Below are positions 7,651 through 16,435 of a stretch of 64,000 nucleotides of DNA, piece after piece (position 1 is the stretch's first letter; each line of letters opens with the position of its first letter). The position numbers and the translations under genes are program-made. The notes beneath the pieces are model-generated. The model saw only the letters and a program-made list of their open reading frames with translations. It did no database searches and was not told where the DNA came from. This stretch comes from Thermoproteus sp. (GTDB taxonomy: Archaea > Thermoproteota > Thermoprotei > Thermoproteales > Thermoproteaceae): positions 1,539,824-1,603,823 of the forward strand of contig JAWARJ010000001.1 in the NCBI GenBank assembly GCA_038893495.1, written 5' to 3'.

Positions 7651-8286
7651 GTGAGGCAGTTTCAATGCGCGCCGAACTGCGCGCTCTGCTGTAGGGCCAG
7701 CCCCGTGACGGTACTGCCACACGAGGTCTACGTACTGGAGTCCTTAGCGAGAGAACTCGGCGTTGAGGTCAAGTTCGCGCCGGCCTATACGCTTTTCGAT
7801 TCGGTAAGCGGCGTGAGGATAGCCCTAAGCTATTTAATGCTCCTAGACGAGGAGGGCAAATGCCCCTTCCTCAGGGGCACTAGGTGTCTAGTACACGACC
7901 TCTACAAGCCCCTCACCTGTAGGTCCTTCCCCTATCTGCCCAAAGTGGTCAAATACGAGCTGGACCCCCTGGCGAGGGAGGTCAGGATAGAGATAAACTT
8001 CGTTATGTCCACCTTATGTCCCGTCGTCAAGAACGACCTGAGGCCGAGCGACGTCCTCAAGATGGGTAATATAAAAATCGCAGTCCAATACGCGCCGAAG
8101 GAGGTCCAAGTGGCTAGGGAGACCGTCGAGAAGAGGCTGATCTATGCCAAAATCTTAAGCGACCTCTGGCAGAAGGGCTACGTGGAGCTGGAGGACGGCA
8201 GCAACCACGTCTTCTACCCGGTTGTCAACGGCTTCGCCTTTATTAGGCGCTTCAGGCCCGAACTGACCGTGAAGGACCTCCTATGA
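7651..8286 (+). CDS. YkgJ-family Cys-cluster (putative metal/Fe-S binding) protein
   Basis: 211 residues starting at GTG. The N terminus has the family cluster C-x3-C-x2-C-C (CAPNCALCCR, residues 6-15), and further cysteines follow at CPFLRGTRCLVHDLYKPLTCRSFPYLP (residues about 71-97) and VMSTLCPVV, giving the eight-cysteine pattern of UPF0153/YkgJ (zinc or iron chelatase-like, CxxCxxCC) proteins. The family is thought to bind metal or a cluster; its reaction is unknown. The stop overlaps the next gene (glucan synthase) by ATGA, so the two are translationally coupled. A TATA-like TTTTAAGG near 7621-7628 lies 25 bases before the GTG. Confidence 0.8.
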   Translation: MRQFQCAPNCALCCRASPVTVLPHEVYVLESLARELGVEVKFAPAYTLFDSVSGVRIALSYLMLLDEEGKCPFLRGTRCLVHDLYKPLTCRSFPYLPKVVKYELDPLAREVRIEINFVMSTLCPVVKNDLRPSDVLKMGNIKIAVQYAPKEVQVARETVEKRLIYAKILSDLWQKGYVELEDGSNHVFYPVVNGFAFIRRFRPELTVKDLL

Positions 8287-9842
8287 GGGCGCCCGAGTCC
8301 ATCTGGAAGGTCTACCTGCTCACTTTTGAATATGCCGGGGTCGTCAAGGTAGGCGGCTTGGGCGAGGCAGTTAGGCAGTACGCCGTCGCGCTGGCCAGAC
8401 GGGGACACGACGTGACGGTCCTCATGCCCTCACACGGCAGGCATTTAGATCCCAATAGGGGCTTCGCCCTGACCCCTCTGGACCTAAGGGCGTGTGGGGA
8501 ACGTAGGGGGCTGGACGGGAGGACCTACTCCTACTGCCTCGGCGCCGAGGTCGCCGTGATGGACGGAGTTAAGGTGGTCCTCTTCAAGGGCCTCGACACG
8601 CCGACGGGGCTAGTCTTCGATAGGTGGTACCCCTACGAGTACGTAGAGGAGAAGGCGGCCCTCTTCGCTAGAGCCGTGGTTGCCTACGCCGAGAGGTACG
8701 GACTGCCCGATTTGATACACGCCAACGATTGGCATTCCGGTCTGGCGGGCGTCGCTCTGAGAGACTACGCTGAGCGTAGAGGCCTAGCCTTGCCTCTAGT
8801 CTACACGATACACCTCTCGTCCGGATACGCCTTCCCTTGGCACTACGCCTCGGCCGAATGGGCGGGGCTTGAGGACAGGCCTCATTTGGTCTGGAGGGTA
8901 TGTTGCCACAGATGGGAGCGGTACTCGGACGTCTGGAACTCGCTTAACGGCTCCGCCGAGGGCTTCGCCGTGGTTGAAAGCGACGTCGTCTCGAGCGTCA
9001 GCTGGGGCTATTTGGGCGAGGCGCTCTCGAAATACGGCGAATGGCTGAAGGGCAAGAGCTGCGTGCTTTACAACTCCACCGACTGGAAGATAGAGGAGGC
9101 GGAGGCCTATTTCCGTAAGCTCTCGCCCGACGGATCACCTTGGGCCGTGGCGAGGAGGATAGAGGAGCTCGGCGGGGAGGGACGGCTGGACGAAAACGGC
9201 GCCCTCTTCCTCGCGGTGGGGAGGGCCACCAGCCAGAAGGGCCTCGATCTCGCCGTAAGGGCGCTGGACAACGCCCCGTCGGCCCGCCTCATGGTCCTCG
9301 CAGTGCCCGTCGGCGACTACGGATACGAGGAGTACTTAAGGCAACTGGTCCGCGAGAGGCCGGGGAAGGCATTCCTCTCTTTCGCCAAAATCCCAAAGGA
9401 GGCCTACATGGCAATAAACTACGCCGCCGTGGCCCTGGTCATGCCGTCCCGTTGGGAGCCCTTCGGCATTAGCGCCATAGAGGCCATGGCCGTGGGCACT
9501 CCCGTCATAGCCACTTGGGTGGGAGGACTGCCGGAGGTCGTGGCGGACTTCAGACGCGGCGAGGGGACTGGCCTTCTGGTGCCTCCCGAGGACCCTGCGG
9601 CGTTGGGCTCCGCCATGGAGTCTCTGGCCAATTGGCTCTGGCGTTTCGACCCCGGAAGGGTGCCGGATCCCCAAATTAGAGAGCTGGCCGTACGTAAAGG
9701 TGCCGGCTATGTAAAGGAGCTGAGGCGCTATATATCTAGCTACGTGGATCGAAAGTTCAGAGAGAAAAATCTCTACGATCAACTAAAATATTGTTACGAA
9801 AAGGCTAGACAAATGGCTTATTTCAAGGCCGTAACCGCCTAA
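8283..9842 (+). CDS. glgA: GT5 glycogen/starch synthase-type glycosyltransferase
   Basis: 519 residues. The ADP/UDP-glucose binding signature K-x-G-G-L is present (VVKVGGLGEAV, residues 21-30). A GT-B fold is shown by the C-terminal half with GRATSQKGLDLAVRAL, PSRWEPFGISAIEAMAVGTP and GGLPEVV, including the E-x7-E pair of retaining glycosyltransferases. It should extend alpha-1,4-glucan from a nucleotide sugar. It follows the YkgJ-like gene with a four-base overlap and is followed 43 bases later by a sugar nucleotidyltransferase, which suggests a glycogen-forming pair. The C-terminal 40 residues are basic and helical. Donor specificity is not visible. Confidence 0.88.
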   Translation: MRAPESIWKVYLLTFEYAGVVKVGGLGEAVRQYAVALARRGHDVTVLMPSHGRHLDPNRGFALTPLDLRACGERRGLDGRTYSYCLGAEVAVMDGVKVVLFKGLDTPTGLVFDRWYPYEYVEEKAALFARAVVAYAERYGLPDLIHANDWHSGLAGVALRDYAERRGLALPLVYTIHLSSGYAFPWHYASAEWAGLEDRPHLVWRVCCHRWERYSDVWNSLNGSAEGFAVVESDVVSSVSWGYLGEALSKYGEWLKGKSCVLYNSTDWKIEEAEAYFRKLSPDGSPWAVARRIEELGGEGRLDENGALFLAVGRATSQKGLDLAVRALDNAPSARLMVLAVPVGDYGYEEYLRQLVRERPGKAFLSFAKIPKEAYMAINYAAVALVMPSRWEPFGISAIEAMAVGTPVIATWVGGLPEVVADFRRGEGTGLLVPPEDPAALGSAMESLANWLWRFDPGRVPDPQIRELAVRKGAGYVKELRRYISSYVDRKFREKNLYDQLKYCYEKARQMAYFKAVTA

Positions 9843-9885
9843 GGCGCTGGCCGATAATATTTATTTTGCTGAGTCGTCATAATTC

Positions 9886-11109
9886 ATGGGCCTACGTGTG
9901 GCCGTAATCCCAATAGGCGGAGAGGCCGTCCGCCTGAGGCCTCTGACCGTCGAGACCTCCAAGGCCATGGTCCGCATCCTCAACAGACCCCTCGTGGAGT
10001 TCACCATAGTCAACCTGGCCAGGCAGGGAATTGAGGAGATCATTATGGGCGTGAGGGGCTACTACAACTATAAGGACATATATGACTATTTCGGCGAGGG
10101 GTACTGGCTAGAGCGGGAGTACGGAGCGAGGATACGGCTAAGGTATATGCCCAGGGCCGAGACTCGGGGCAATGCCGAAGCCGTCAAGATCTCCCTGGAG
10201 TACTACGGCATTAAGGAACCCGTGTTGGTGGTACAAGGCGACAACCTCTTCGAGATAGACCTCGACTCTTTCTATAAGGTCCACGAGGCCAAGAGGGCCT
10301 TCATGACTATAGCCCTCAAGGAGGAGGAGAGGGTGGAGGAGTTCGGCGTGGCCGCAGTCGACGAGAACTTGAGGATACTCAAGTTCGTGGAGAAGCCCAA
10401 ACGCCGCGAAGACGCCCCCAGCAACCTCGTGAACACGGGCCTCTATATACTCTCGGAGGACTTTTTGGGCTTCTTCGAGGGCGATGTGGGCTCTAAGCTC
10501 TATAGGGAGGGCTTGATGGACTTCGGCTCCAACGTGATTCCGGCCGCTATAGGGGCCGGCCTCCCCGTCTACGGCTATATAACCAAGGGCTTTTGGTTCG
10601 ACGTGGGGAGCCCTGACCGCTACCTCGCCGCAGCTCAATACCTACTGGAGAGGCTAGGACCCTCAGACCTAGCCTCAGAGGAGATTTTGCCTAGGGTCTT
10701 CGTCCAGGGCACCAGCCCGGAGTCGCTGATGTTCAAAAGGGAGCTCAAAGAGCGTATAAACTCCGGCGACTTGAAGGTTGAAGGCAACGTGCTCATTGGG
10801 AGGCACGTGAAGATTGGACGCGGCGTCCACCTCAAAAACGCCGTTGTGGACAACTATACGATTATAGAAGACGGCGCAGAGGTCGTCGACTCCGTGATCA
10901 TGGACCGCTCCATAGTGGAGGCCGGCGCCAAGGTGGAAAGGTCCATTGTGGGCAGACATGGAGCCATCGGCAGGGGGGCCGTCGTGATGGGGTCTGTCCT
11001 CGGCGACGACGTCTCTGTGGGCTCCCGCGCCGTGCTCATCAACGTGAAGGTCTGGCCGCATAAGGCCGTCAGCGATGGCGTCAAGCTCGAAAATTTCGTG
11101 TTGAGCTGA
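9886..11109 (+). CDS. Sugar-1-phosphate nucleotidyltransferase with left-handed beta-helix
   Basis: 407 residues. N-terminal pyrophosphorylase domain: PIGGEAVRLRPLTVETSKAMV (split across residues 7-27) replaces the canonical GG-x-G-T-R-L-x-P-L-T with A-V-R-L, then VVQGDNLFE, KFVEKPKRRED, NTGLYILSED and FWFDVGSPDRY, all expected of NDP-sugar pyrophosphorylases. The C-terminal 130 residues contain hexapeptide repeats (IGRHVKIGRGV, VDNYTIIEDGAEVVDSV, GRHGAIGRGAVVMGS) of a left-handed beta-helix. It likely makes the nucleotide sugar used by the GT5 enzyme just upstream. A TATA-like AATATTTATTTT (9857-9868) lies about 24 bases before the ATG, so it also has its own promoter. Confidence 0.85.
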   Translation: MGLRVAVIPIGGEAVRLRPLTVETSKAMVRILNRPLVEFTIVNLARQGIEEIIMGVRGYYNYKDIYDYFGEGYWLEREYGARIRLRYMPRAETRGNAEAVKISLEYYGIKEPVLVVQGDNLFEIDLDSFYKVHEAKRAFMTIALKEEERVEEFGVAAVDENLRILKFVEKPKRREDAPSNLVNTGLYILSEDFLGFFEGDVGSKLYREGLMDFGSNVIPAAIGAGLPVYGYITKGFWFDVGSPDRYLAAAQYLLERLGPSDLASEEILPRVFVQGTSPESLMFKRELKERINSGDLKVEGNVLIGRHVKIGRGVHLKNAVVDNYTIIEDGAEVVDSVIMDRSIVEAGAKVERSIVGRHGAIGRGAVVMGSVLGDDVSVGSRAVLINVKVWPHKAVSDGVKLENFVLS

Positions 11110-11145
11110 CCGCCGCAATTAATATTTACCTGGGATATATCGGCC

Positions 11146-11871
11146 ATGGCCTCGTTGCCTAAGCCGGGTCTCGGCGTCTATATAACCGCCAACTGGCCCA
11201 ATAGGGATGTCTTTATCCGTTTTCTAAACGCCATTAGGGGCATTGCCGACTTCGTCGAGATAGGCATACCCACGGACAACCCGAAATACGATGGTCCGTT
11301 TATACGGTCTAGCCACAAGGCCGTGCCGATCAAGGGGCTTGAGGCGCTCCGCGGCTTCGAGCTCCCGGAGAACGCCGTCTTGATGGGATACGCCGAGGAC
11401 TTCGCCGACAGGCTTGACGAGCTGGCGCGAGCCGCGGCGGACCTTGGCGCGGTCTCCGTGTTGTTGCCCGACTTGTTGATAGATTTCCCCCACCTCCTAG
11501 ATAGATATATAGAGGCAATTAGGGCGCACGGCCTTGAGCCTACGTTCTTCCTGCCGGGCAAGTTCCCCTACGCCTTGGCCGAAAGGCTGGCGGCGTATAG
11601 GCCTTTGTTTATATACTTAGGCCTATACGCCGCGACTGGGATACAACTGCCGGTATACGTCGAGAGGAACGTCAAACTGGCGAGGAGCCATATCGGCGAC
11701 GTATATCTGGTGGCGGGCTTCGCCATAGACAGCGGCGAGAAAGCTAGAGCTCTCGTGAGGGCTGGCGCCGACGGGCTCGTGGTGGGCACCGCCGCAATGA
11801 AGCGGCTTAAGGAGGGGGGCGTAGACGAGGCGGCTAAATTCCTCGCCGAAATAAGAAACGCGATTAGGTAG
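11146..11871 (+). CDS. trpA: Tryptophan synthase alpha subunit
   Basis: 241 residues, slightly shorter than the bacterial 260-270. The catalytic pair is visible: Glu39 in ADFVEIGIPT and Asp49 in NPKYDGPFIRSS. The phosphate-binding end has VAGFAIDSGEKARALVRAGADGLVVGTA. It cleaves indole-3-glycerol phosphate to indole and glyceraldehyde 3-phosphate and works with a TrpB subunit. A TATA box (AATTAATATTTAC, 11117-11129) stands about 22 bases before the start. It is separated from trpB2-trpD-trpF by two unrelated genes, so it is probably transcribed separately. Confidence 0.93.
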   Translation: MASLPKPGLGVYITANWPNRDVFIRFLNAIRGIADFVEIGIPTDNPKYDGPFIRSSHKAVPIKGLEALRGFELPENAVLMGYAEDFADRLDELARAAADLGAVSVLLPDLLIDFPHLLDRYIEAIRAHGLEPTFFLPGKFPYALAERLAAYRPLFIYLGLYAATGIQLPVYVERNVKLARSHIGDVYLVAGFAIDSGEKARALVRAGADGLVVGTAAMKRLKEGGVDEAAKFLAEIRNAIR

Positions 11872-11880
11872 ACAGACGCC

Positions 11881-12720
11881 GTGGCGGCGAGATCTCTGGC
11901 CACCTACCTATATCTGTTCCTACTCGCGATAATCTGGGGCTCCGCCTACCCCCTAACGAAGTACCTCATAGGCTACTTTTCGCCGGCCCTCATCGCCTTC
12001 TTTAGGGCGGCCTTGGGCTTTCTAGTATTGTCCCTATTCGCCAGGCCCGCCCCATTGGACGGAAAGACCGCGTTGATAGGAGTGCTCAACATGGGCGCAA
12101 CAGTACTCTTGATAAATCTATCTCTATTGTTATCAAAAAGTCCAGGCTTAGTGTCCGTCTTGATGTATACCCAGCCTATCTTCACGCTAGCCATATCGGC
12201 TACTATGTTAAGGATGCGTATTGGTGGTGGCGAGGCCCTCGGGATGGCCATAGGCGTATTCGGCGTTGTGTTTTCAGCTGTCGGAGGGGGCTTGAGCCCG
12301 GCTGATCTGTTGCCGGTATTAGGCGGGTTCCTCTGGGCGCTGGGCACAGTCCTATATAGGAAGTGGCTCGTGGACAGGCCCGTCGTCTCGGTCACAACCA
12401 CCATGAACGGAGCCACGGCGGCGTTCCTACTGCCCGCCGCACTTATATCCCATAGGGCCGTCTTAGCGCTACGGCCCCTTTTATTGTTGATAGCGCTTGC
12501 CGTATTGGCCCAAGGCCTTGCGTGGCTTTTGTGGTTTAAATCTGTCAGCCTCGTGGGGCCCGTGAGGGCTGGCGAGTTCTCCCTATTGGTTCCCGTCTTT
12601 TCCTATCTCTTCTCCTATTTATTCCTAGGCGTGATACCGTCCGCCTACCAAATCGCTGGGTCCGCACTCATACTGACGGGCATTCTGCTTGTTTACGCAT
12701 TCGGCGCGCGGCAAGGGTGA
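11881..12720 (+). CDS. EamA/DMT-family transporter
   Basis: 279 residues, ten predicted helices as two EamA repeats. First repeat begins LFLLAIIWGSAYPLTKYLIGYFSP, the typical W-G-x-x-(F/Y)-P start with a proline-ending loop; second repeat includes GGFLWALGTVLYRKWL and ends LFLGVIPSAYQIAGSALILTGIL. Members export amino acids or other small metabolites. It starts with GTG nine bases after trpA, so it is likely translated from the same mRNA, and export or uptake of tryptophan-related compounds is a guess based on position only. Confidence 0.83.
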   Translation: MAARSLATYLYLFLLAIIWGSAYPLTKYLIGYFSPALIAFFRAALGFLVLSLFARPAPLDGKTALIGVLNMGATVLLINLSLLLSKSPGLVSVLMYTQPIFTLAISATMLRMRIGGGEALGMAIGVFGVVFSAVGGGLSPADLLPVLGGFLWALGTVLYRKWLVDRPVVSVTTTMNGATAAFLLPAALISHRAVLALRPLLLLIALAVLAQGLAWLLWFKSVSLVGPVRAGEFSLLVPVFSYLFSYLFLGVIPSAYQIAGSALILTGILLVYAFGARQG

Positions 12721-12785
12721 CGACAGACATCGAGCAAGGCCGCCCCTAAAATGTAAAATATAGTCTCGATGGATCGGTCGTGCGA

Positions 12786-13535
12786 ATGAGAGAACAGCTG
12801 GAGCTCCTCAAGAGGTACTCGGACGAGCTACAGAGGAGGCTCGAGGCCCCTTCGGCCGACATATATGCACTGGAGAGGTTGGCGGAGCTGACGGCGCAGA
12901 GCATGATAGACCTAGCGGCGATGTACCTACTGGCCAAGAGGGGAGAAAAGCCGCCTACATATAGGGCGCTCTTGGAGGAATTCGGGAGGGCGATGGGGCT
13001 AGACCCTCAGAGGCTCGGCGCCGTGGCCGCCTTGAGGAATCTATTAGTTCATAGGTATTATTCGTTAAGCCCGGAGAAGGAGCTAGAGGCCTTTAGGGAG
13101 CTCGTCGGGATCGTCCCTGAGGTTATAGGGGCGGCCGAGACGCTCCTGAAGGATCCCTGTCTAGAAGACGCCAAGCGGCTGGGCCCCGTCTTCGAGAGGC
13201 ACGACGTCGAATATGCATATCTCTTCGGCTCGACTGCTAAGAGAGGTTGCGGCCGGGATCTGGACATCGCCGTTAAGTTCCGGAGGCCTAAGTCCCTATG
13301 GCAGTTGGCAGAGCTTGCCAGAGACGTGGAGGACTTCTTGGGCCTGCCCGACGGCGCCGCAGATCTAGTGGACCTAGACGACGCGCCTCCTACGTTCGTC
13401 CTGTCCCTGTTGGAGCGCTACGAGGTGATCTACGGCGACGTGGAGGGCGCGACGGCGTATTTGGCCAGGAGGTACACAGAGGCCTTGGACCTACTGATCA
13501 CCTACGGGAAGGCAGAACAGACCTCTGCGCGGTAA
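12786..13535 (+). CDS. Fused HEPN (HepT-like) and MNT nucleotidyltransferase protein
   Basis: 249 residues from the ATG at 12786 (a GTG six bases earlier is possible). Residues 1-122 are a HepT/DUF86-type HEPN domain with the R-x4-H-x-Y active-site pattern at RNLLVHRYY (Arg84, His89, Tyr91). Residues 135-230 are a minimal nucleotidyltransferase: FGSTAKRGCGRDLDIAVKF contains the GS and the D-x-D pair (Asp158, Asp160), and DLVDLDDAPP is the later strand. In most genomes these are two genes, the HepT RNase toxin and the MntA antitoxin that adds AMP to a HepT tyrosine. Here they form one chain, toxin part first. Both active sites look complete. Sits between a transporter and trpB2 with its own TATA-like AAAATATAG near 12756. 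Confidence 0.85.
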   Translation: MREQLELLKRYSDELQRRLEAPSADIYALERLAELTAQSMIDLAAMYLLAKRGEKPPTYRALLEEFGRAMGLDPQRLGAVAALRNLLVHRYYSLSPEKELEAFRELVGIVPEVIGAAETLLKDPCLEDAKRLGPVFERHDVEYAYLFGSTAKRGCGRDLDIAVKFRRPKSLWQLAELARDVEDFLGLPDGAADLVDLDDAPPTFVLSLLERYEVIYGDVEGATAYLARRYTEALDLLITYGKAEQTSAR

Positions 13536-13575
13536 GACTTAAATAGGCTTGTTTATTCGGCTATATGGCTTCGGG

Positions 13576-14808
13576 GTGGATAGGTGGTACAACATAAGCG
13601 CCGACCTCCCAATACCGCTACCTCCCCCTAAAGATCCAGACGACGGCGACAGCAGGATCGCGTTGCTCACGAAAATATTGCCGTCGGCCTTGATAGACCA
13701 GGAGTTCACGGCCGAGCGCTGGGTCCCCATACCCGACGAGGTGAGGGAGGCCTATGCGAGGATGGGCAGGCCGACTCCCTATAGGAGAGCCGAGGGCTTC
13801 GAGAGGAAGCTCGGCGTGAAGGTCCATATATACTACAAATATGAGGGCGCCTTGCCTGTCGGCAGCCATAAGCTGAACACGGCGCTGGCCCAGGCCTACT
13901 ACGCGAAGCTCGACGGCGCCGAGGAGGTGGCCACGGAGACGGGCGCGGGGCAGTGGGGCATGGCCGTATCCCTCGCGGCCGCGTTGTTTGGGCTGAAGGC
14001 CGTCGTGTTCATGACTAGATCTTCCTACAACAGCAAGAAACAGAGAGTAACCTTCATGAAGGCCTACGGCGCGACGGTCTACCCAAGCCCCAGCGAAATG
14101 ACCGAGACGGGCAAGAAGTTCTACAGGCCGGACCACCCCGGCTCTTTAGGCATAGCGATCTCGGAGGCCGTGGAGTACACGTTGAGGGGCGAGAAGAGGC
14201 GCTACCTCCCAGGGAGCGTGTTGGAGTTCGTGTTGATACACCAGTCCGTAATAGGGCTGGAGGCTATATCCCAAATGCCCGAAGAGCCCGACTACGCCGT
14301 GGCTTGCGTCGGCGGGGGCTCCAACTTCGGCGGATTCACCTACCCCATGATAGGGATGAAGTTGAGAGGCGAGGGCTTCGAGAAGACTAAGTTCCTCGCC
14401 GCGGAGTCCGCGGCTGCGCCTAAGCTCACTAGCGGCGAGTATAAATACGACTTTCCCGACGCGGTTGGGGTCCTCCCCATGATAAAGATGTACACGTTGG
14501 GCCACGACTACGTGCCTCCGGCCGTCCACGCGGCCGGTCTGCGCTACCACGGGGCCGCGCCCAGCCTGTCCGTATTGAAACGCCTAGGTCTCGTGGAGGC
14601 CGTGGCGTATAGACAAGAGGAGGTATTCGAGGCCGCCGTGATGTTCGCGAGGTCTGAAGGCATAATACCCGCCCCCGAGAGCTCACACGCCATAAAGGCA
14701 GTGGCCGACTTGGCGAAAAAACTGCCGCCTGGCTCTGTCATCGCGTTTAACCTCTCGGGGCACGGGCTCTTGGACCAAGACGCCTACGAGAAGGCCCATG
14801 TCGCTTAA
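13576..14808 (+). CDS. trpB2: Tryptophan synthase beta subunit, TrpB2 type
   Basis: 410 residues. SHKLNTA contains the PLP lysine, and CVGGGSNFGG is the phosphate-binding glycine loop. The N-terminal DLPIPLPPPKDPDDG and the insertions around residues 75-95 and 260-290 mark the TrpB2 subfamily rather than TrpB1. It condenses indole with serine to tryptophan. An in-frame TTG at 13549 would add nine residues, but the TATA element TTAAATAG (13539-13546) is only a few bases before it and fits a leaderless start at the GTG at 13576. It overlaps trpD by 11 bases. TrpB2 enzymes do not always bind TrpA stably and may also salvage indole. Confidence 0.9.
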   Translation: MDRWYNISADLPIPLPPPKDPDDGDSRIALLTKILPSALIDQEFTAERWVPIPDEVREAYARMGRPTPYRRAEGFERKLGVKVHIYYKYEGALPVGSHKLNTALAQAYYAKLDGAEEVATETGAGQWGMAVSLAAALFGLKAVVFMTRSSYNSKKQRVTFMKAYGATVYPSPSEMTETGKKFYRPDHPGSLGIAISEAVEYTLRGEKRRYLPGSVLEFVLIHQSVIGLEAISQMPEEPDYAVACVGGGSNFGGFTYPMIGMKLRGEGFEKTKFLAAESAAAPKLTSGEYKYDFPDAVGVLPMIKMYTLGHDYVPPAVHAAGLRYHGAAPSLSVLKRLGLVEAVAYRQEEVFEAAVMFARSEGIIPAPESSHAIKAVADLAKKLPPGSVIAFNLSGHGLLDQDAYEKAHVA

Positions 14809-15790
14809 GAAGCTAGGCGAGGGCCTGCCCCTGAGCCTAGAGGAGAGCTACCGCCTGGCGCTCTCCATGTTGAGGGGCGAGCTGGGCGAGGTGGAGATAG
14901 CCGCCGCGCTCACGGCCATGAGGGTGAGGGGAGAAGTCCCGGAGGAGGTCGCGGGGTTCGTCAAGGCGGCCCGCGAGACTTGTGTCAAGGTCGAGGTGGA
15001 CGTGCCCGCCATAGACACAGCCGGCACGGGCGGCGACGGGCAGAAGACAATAAACCTGTCCACCGCCGCGGCGTTGGTGGCGTCCGCCGTCGGCGCCTAC
15101 GTCTTGAAGCACGGCAATAGGTCCGTCACGAGCCCTACAGGCAGTGCGGACTTCCTGGAGGCCATAGGCTACAACATAAACTTGAAGCCGGAGGAGGCCG
15201 TCGCGGCGATAAAAAGGAGCCGCTTTGCCTTCCTCTTCGCGCCGGCCTACCACCCCACATTCGCCAGAGTCGCGCCAGTCCGCAAGAGGCTACCCTTTAG
15301 GACTATCTTCAACGTGGTGGGGCCCTTGGCGAATCCTGGAGGGGTCAAAAGGCAGGTGATGGGCGTAGCCGAAAGGAGGCTGATGTCCGTTGTGGCGAAC
15401 GCGGCGTCTATACTCGGCCTAGAGCACGTCTTGGTGGTACACGGCGAGCCCGGCGTGGATGAGGCGTCCATAGAGGGGCCTACCATAGTGATGGAAGTCA
15501 GAAACGGCAGGGTCGATGAGTATGTCGTAGAGCCGGAGGACTTCGGCGCTACTAGAGGCAAAATACCCAGGGCGGAAACTAGAGAGGAGTCGGTCGCGAA
15601 GACGCTAAACGGGCTGAGGGGGATCGACAAGGAGGCAGAACGCGCTATTGCCGTCAACGCGGCCTTGGCCCTCTACGTGGCGGGCGTGACCAAAGATTTG
15701 AGGGACGGTTACGAGCTGGCGGTCAAGGCCATAGAGTCGGGCGAAGTGGCGAGACATATAGACCTTGTGGTCAAAGCCAGCAGGCCGTGA
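14798..15790 (+). CDS. trpD: Anthranilate phosphoribosyltransferase
   Basis: 330 residues, typical length. The PRPP-binding glycine motif DTAGTGGDGQKTINLST is at residues 69-85, followed by KHGNRSVTSPTGSADFLEAIG, where Arg and Ser contact phosphate and the anthranilate tunnel, and FAPAYHPTFARVAPVRKRLPFRTIFN, the second anthranilate and PRPP region with DE metal ligands further on (GEPGVDEAS). It transfers phosphoribose to anthranilate, the second step after TrpEG. It overlaps trpB2 by 11 bases and trpF by 4, so the three form one transcript. Catalytic residues look complete. Confidence 0.94.
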   Translation: MSLKKLGEGLPLSLEESYRLALSMLRGELGEVEIAAALTAMRVRGEVPEEVAGFVKAARETCVKVEVDVPAIDTAGTGGDGQKTINLSTAAALVASAVGAYVLKHGNRSVTSPTGSADFLEAIGYNINLKPEEAVAAIKRSRFAFLFAPAYHPTFARVAPVRKRLPFRTIFNVVGPLANPGGVKRQVMGVAERRLMSVVANAASILGLEHVLVVHGEPGVDEASIEGPTIVMEVRNGRVDEYVVEPEDFGATRGKIPRAETREESVAKTLNGLRGIDKEAERAIAVNAALALYVAGVTKDLRDGYELAVKAIESGEVARHIDLVVKASRP

Positions 15791-16413
15791 CGCTCTTAAA
15801 GATATGCGGACTCACTAGGCTGGAAGACGTGGAGTTAGTCGACAAGCTGGCCGACTACGCCGGATTTATTGTAGACCCCTCGACGGGCTCTCCCAGGAGG
15901 ATCTCCGCCGAGGCCGCTAGGGAGCTCGCATCGACCCTCTCTAGGGCCAAGGCCGTGGCGGTGTTTGACGCCTATAGCCCTGCCGATGCTGTAGGCCTGG
16001 CGGCTCGTTACGACTTCCCGGTGGCTCAGATCCCCGAGAAGTTCGGCGAGGACATCAAAGAGCTCGCAAAGAGCTTCGGGATATCCTTAGCGCCAGTGGT
16101 GTTGTTCGGCAGAGACGACGTGGCGGCCGAGGCGCGGCGGTTGGCGCAAGGCAGTTACGAGTACGTGTTGATCGACGCAGTGAAGGGGTCCGGCGTCAAG
16201 TACGACTTCGGCCTCAGGCTACCCCTAAGCCTAATAGAGCAAGTGGCCAAATTGGAGAGGACGGCGGTCGCCGGCGGGATTACGCCGGATAATGTGGACC
16301 ACGTCTTGAAGTACAGACCCTATATGGTGGACGTCGCGAGTGGAGTCGAGTCTGCGCCCGGCGTCAAGGACCCCGCCAAAGTCGTCGCGTTGGCCCGTAA
16401 AGTCAAGGGTTAA
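15787..16413 (+). CDS. trpF: Phosphoribosylanthranilate isomerase
   Basis: 208 residues beginning with GTG inside the last codons of trpD. The catalytic cysteine is in LLKICGLTRLEDVE (Cys7) and the general acid Asp is in YVLIDAVKGSG. The C-terminal phosphate-binding loops are AVAGGITPDNV and VDVASGVESAPGVKDP. It performs the Amadori rearrangement of phosphoribosylanthranilate. It is the last gene of the trpB2-trpD-trpF run. No trpC, trpE or trpG is found in the window, so the pathway is split between loci. Confidence 0.93.
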   Translation: MTLLKICGLTRLEDVELVDKLADYAGFIVDPSTGSPRRISAEAARELASTLSRAKAVAVFDAYSPADAVGLAARYDFPVAQIPEKFGEDIKELAKSFGISLAPVVLFGRDDVAAEARRLAQGSYEYVLIDAVKGSGVKYDFGLRLPLSLIEQVAKLERTAVAGGITPDNVDHVLKYRPYMVDVASGVESAPGVKDPAKVVALARKVKG

Positions 16414-16435
16414 TAGGCCGTCTTTCTTTCCTCTT

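Noticed and set aside
9107-9782. Overlapping frames in the GT5 gene
   Set aside because: Several open frames occur in shadow; none has a start, promoter or motif.
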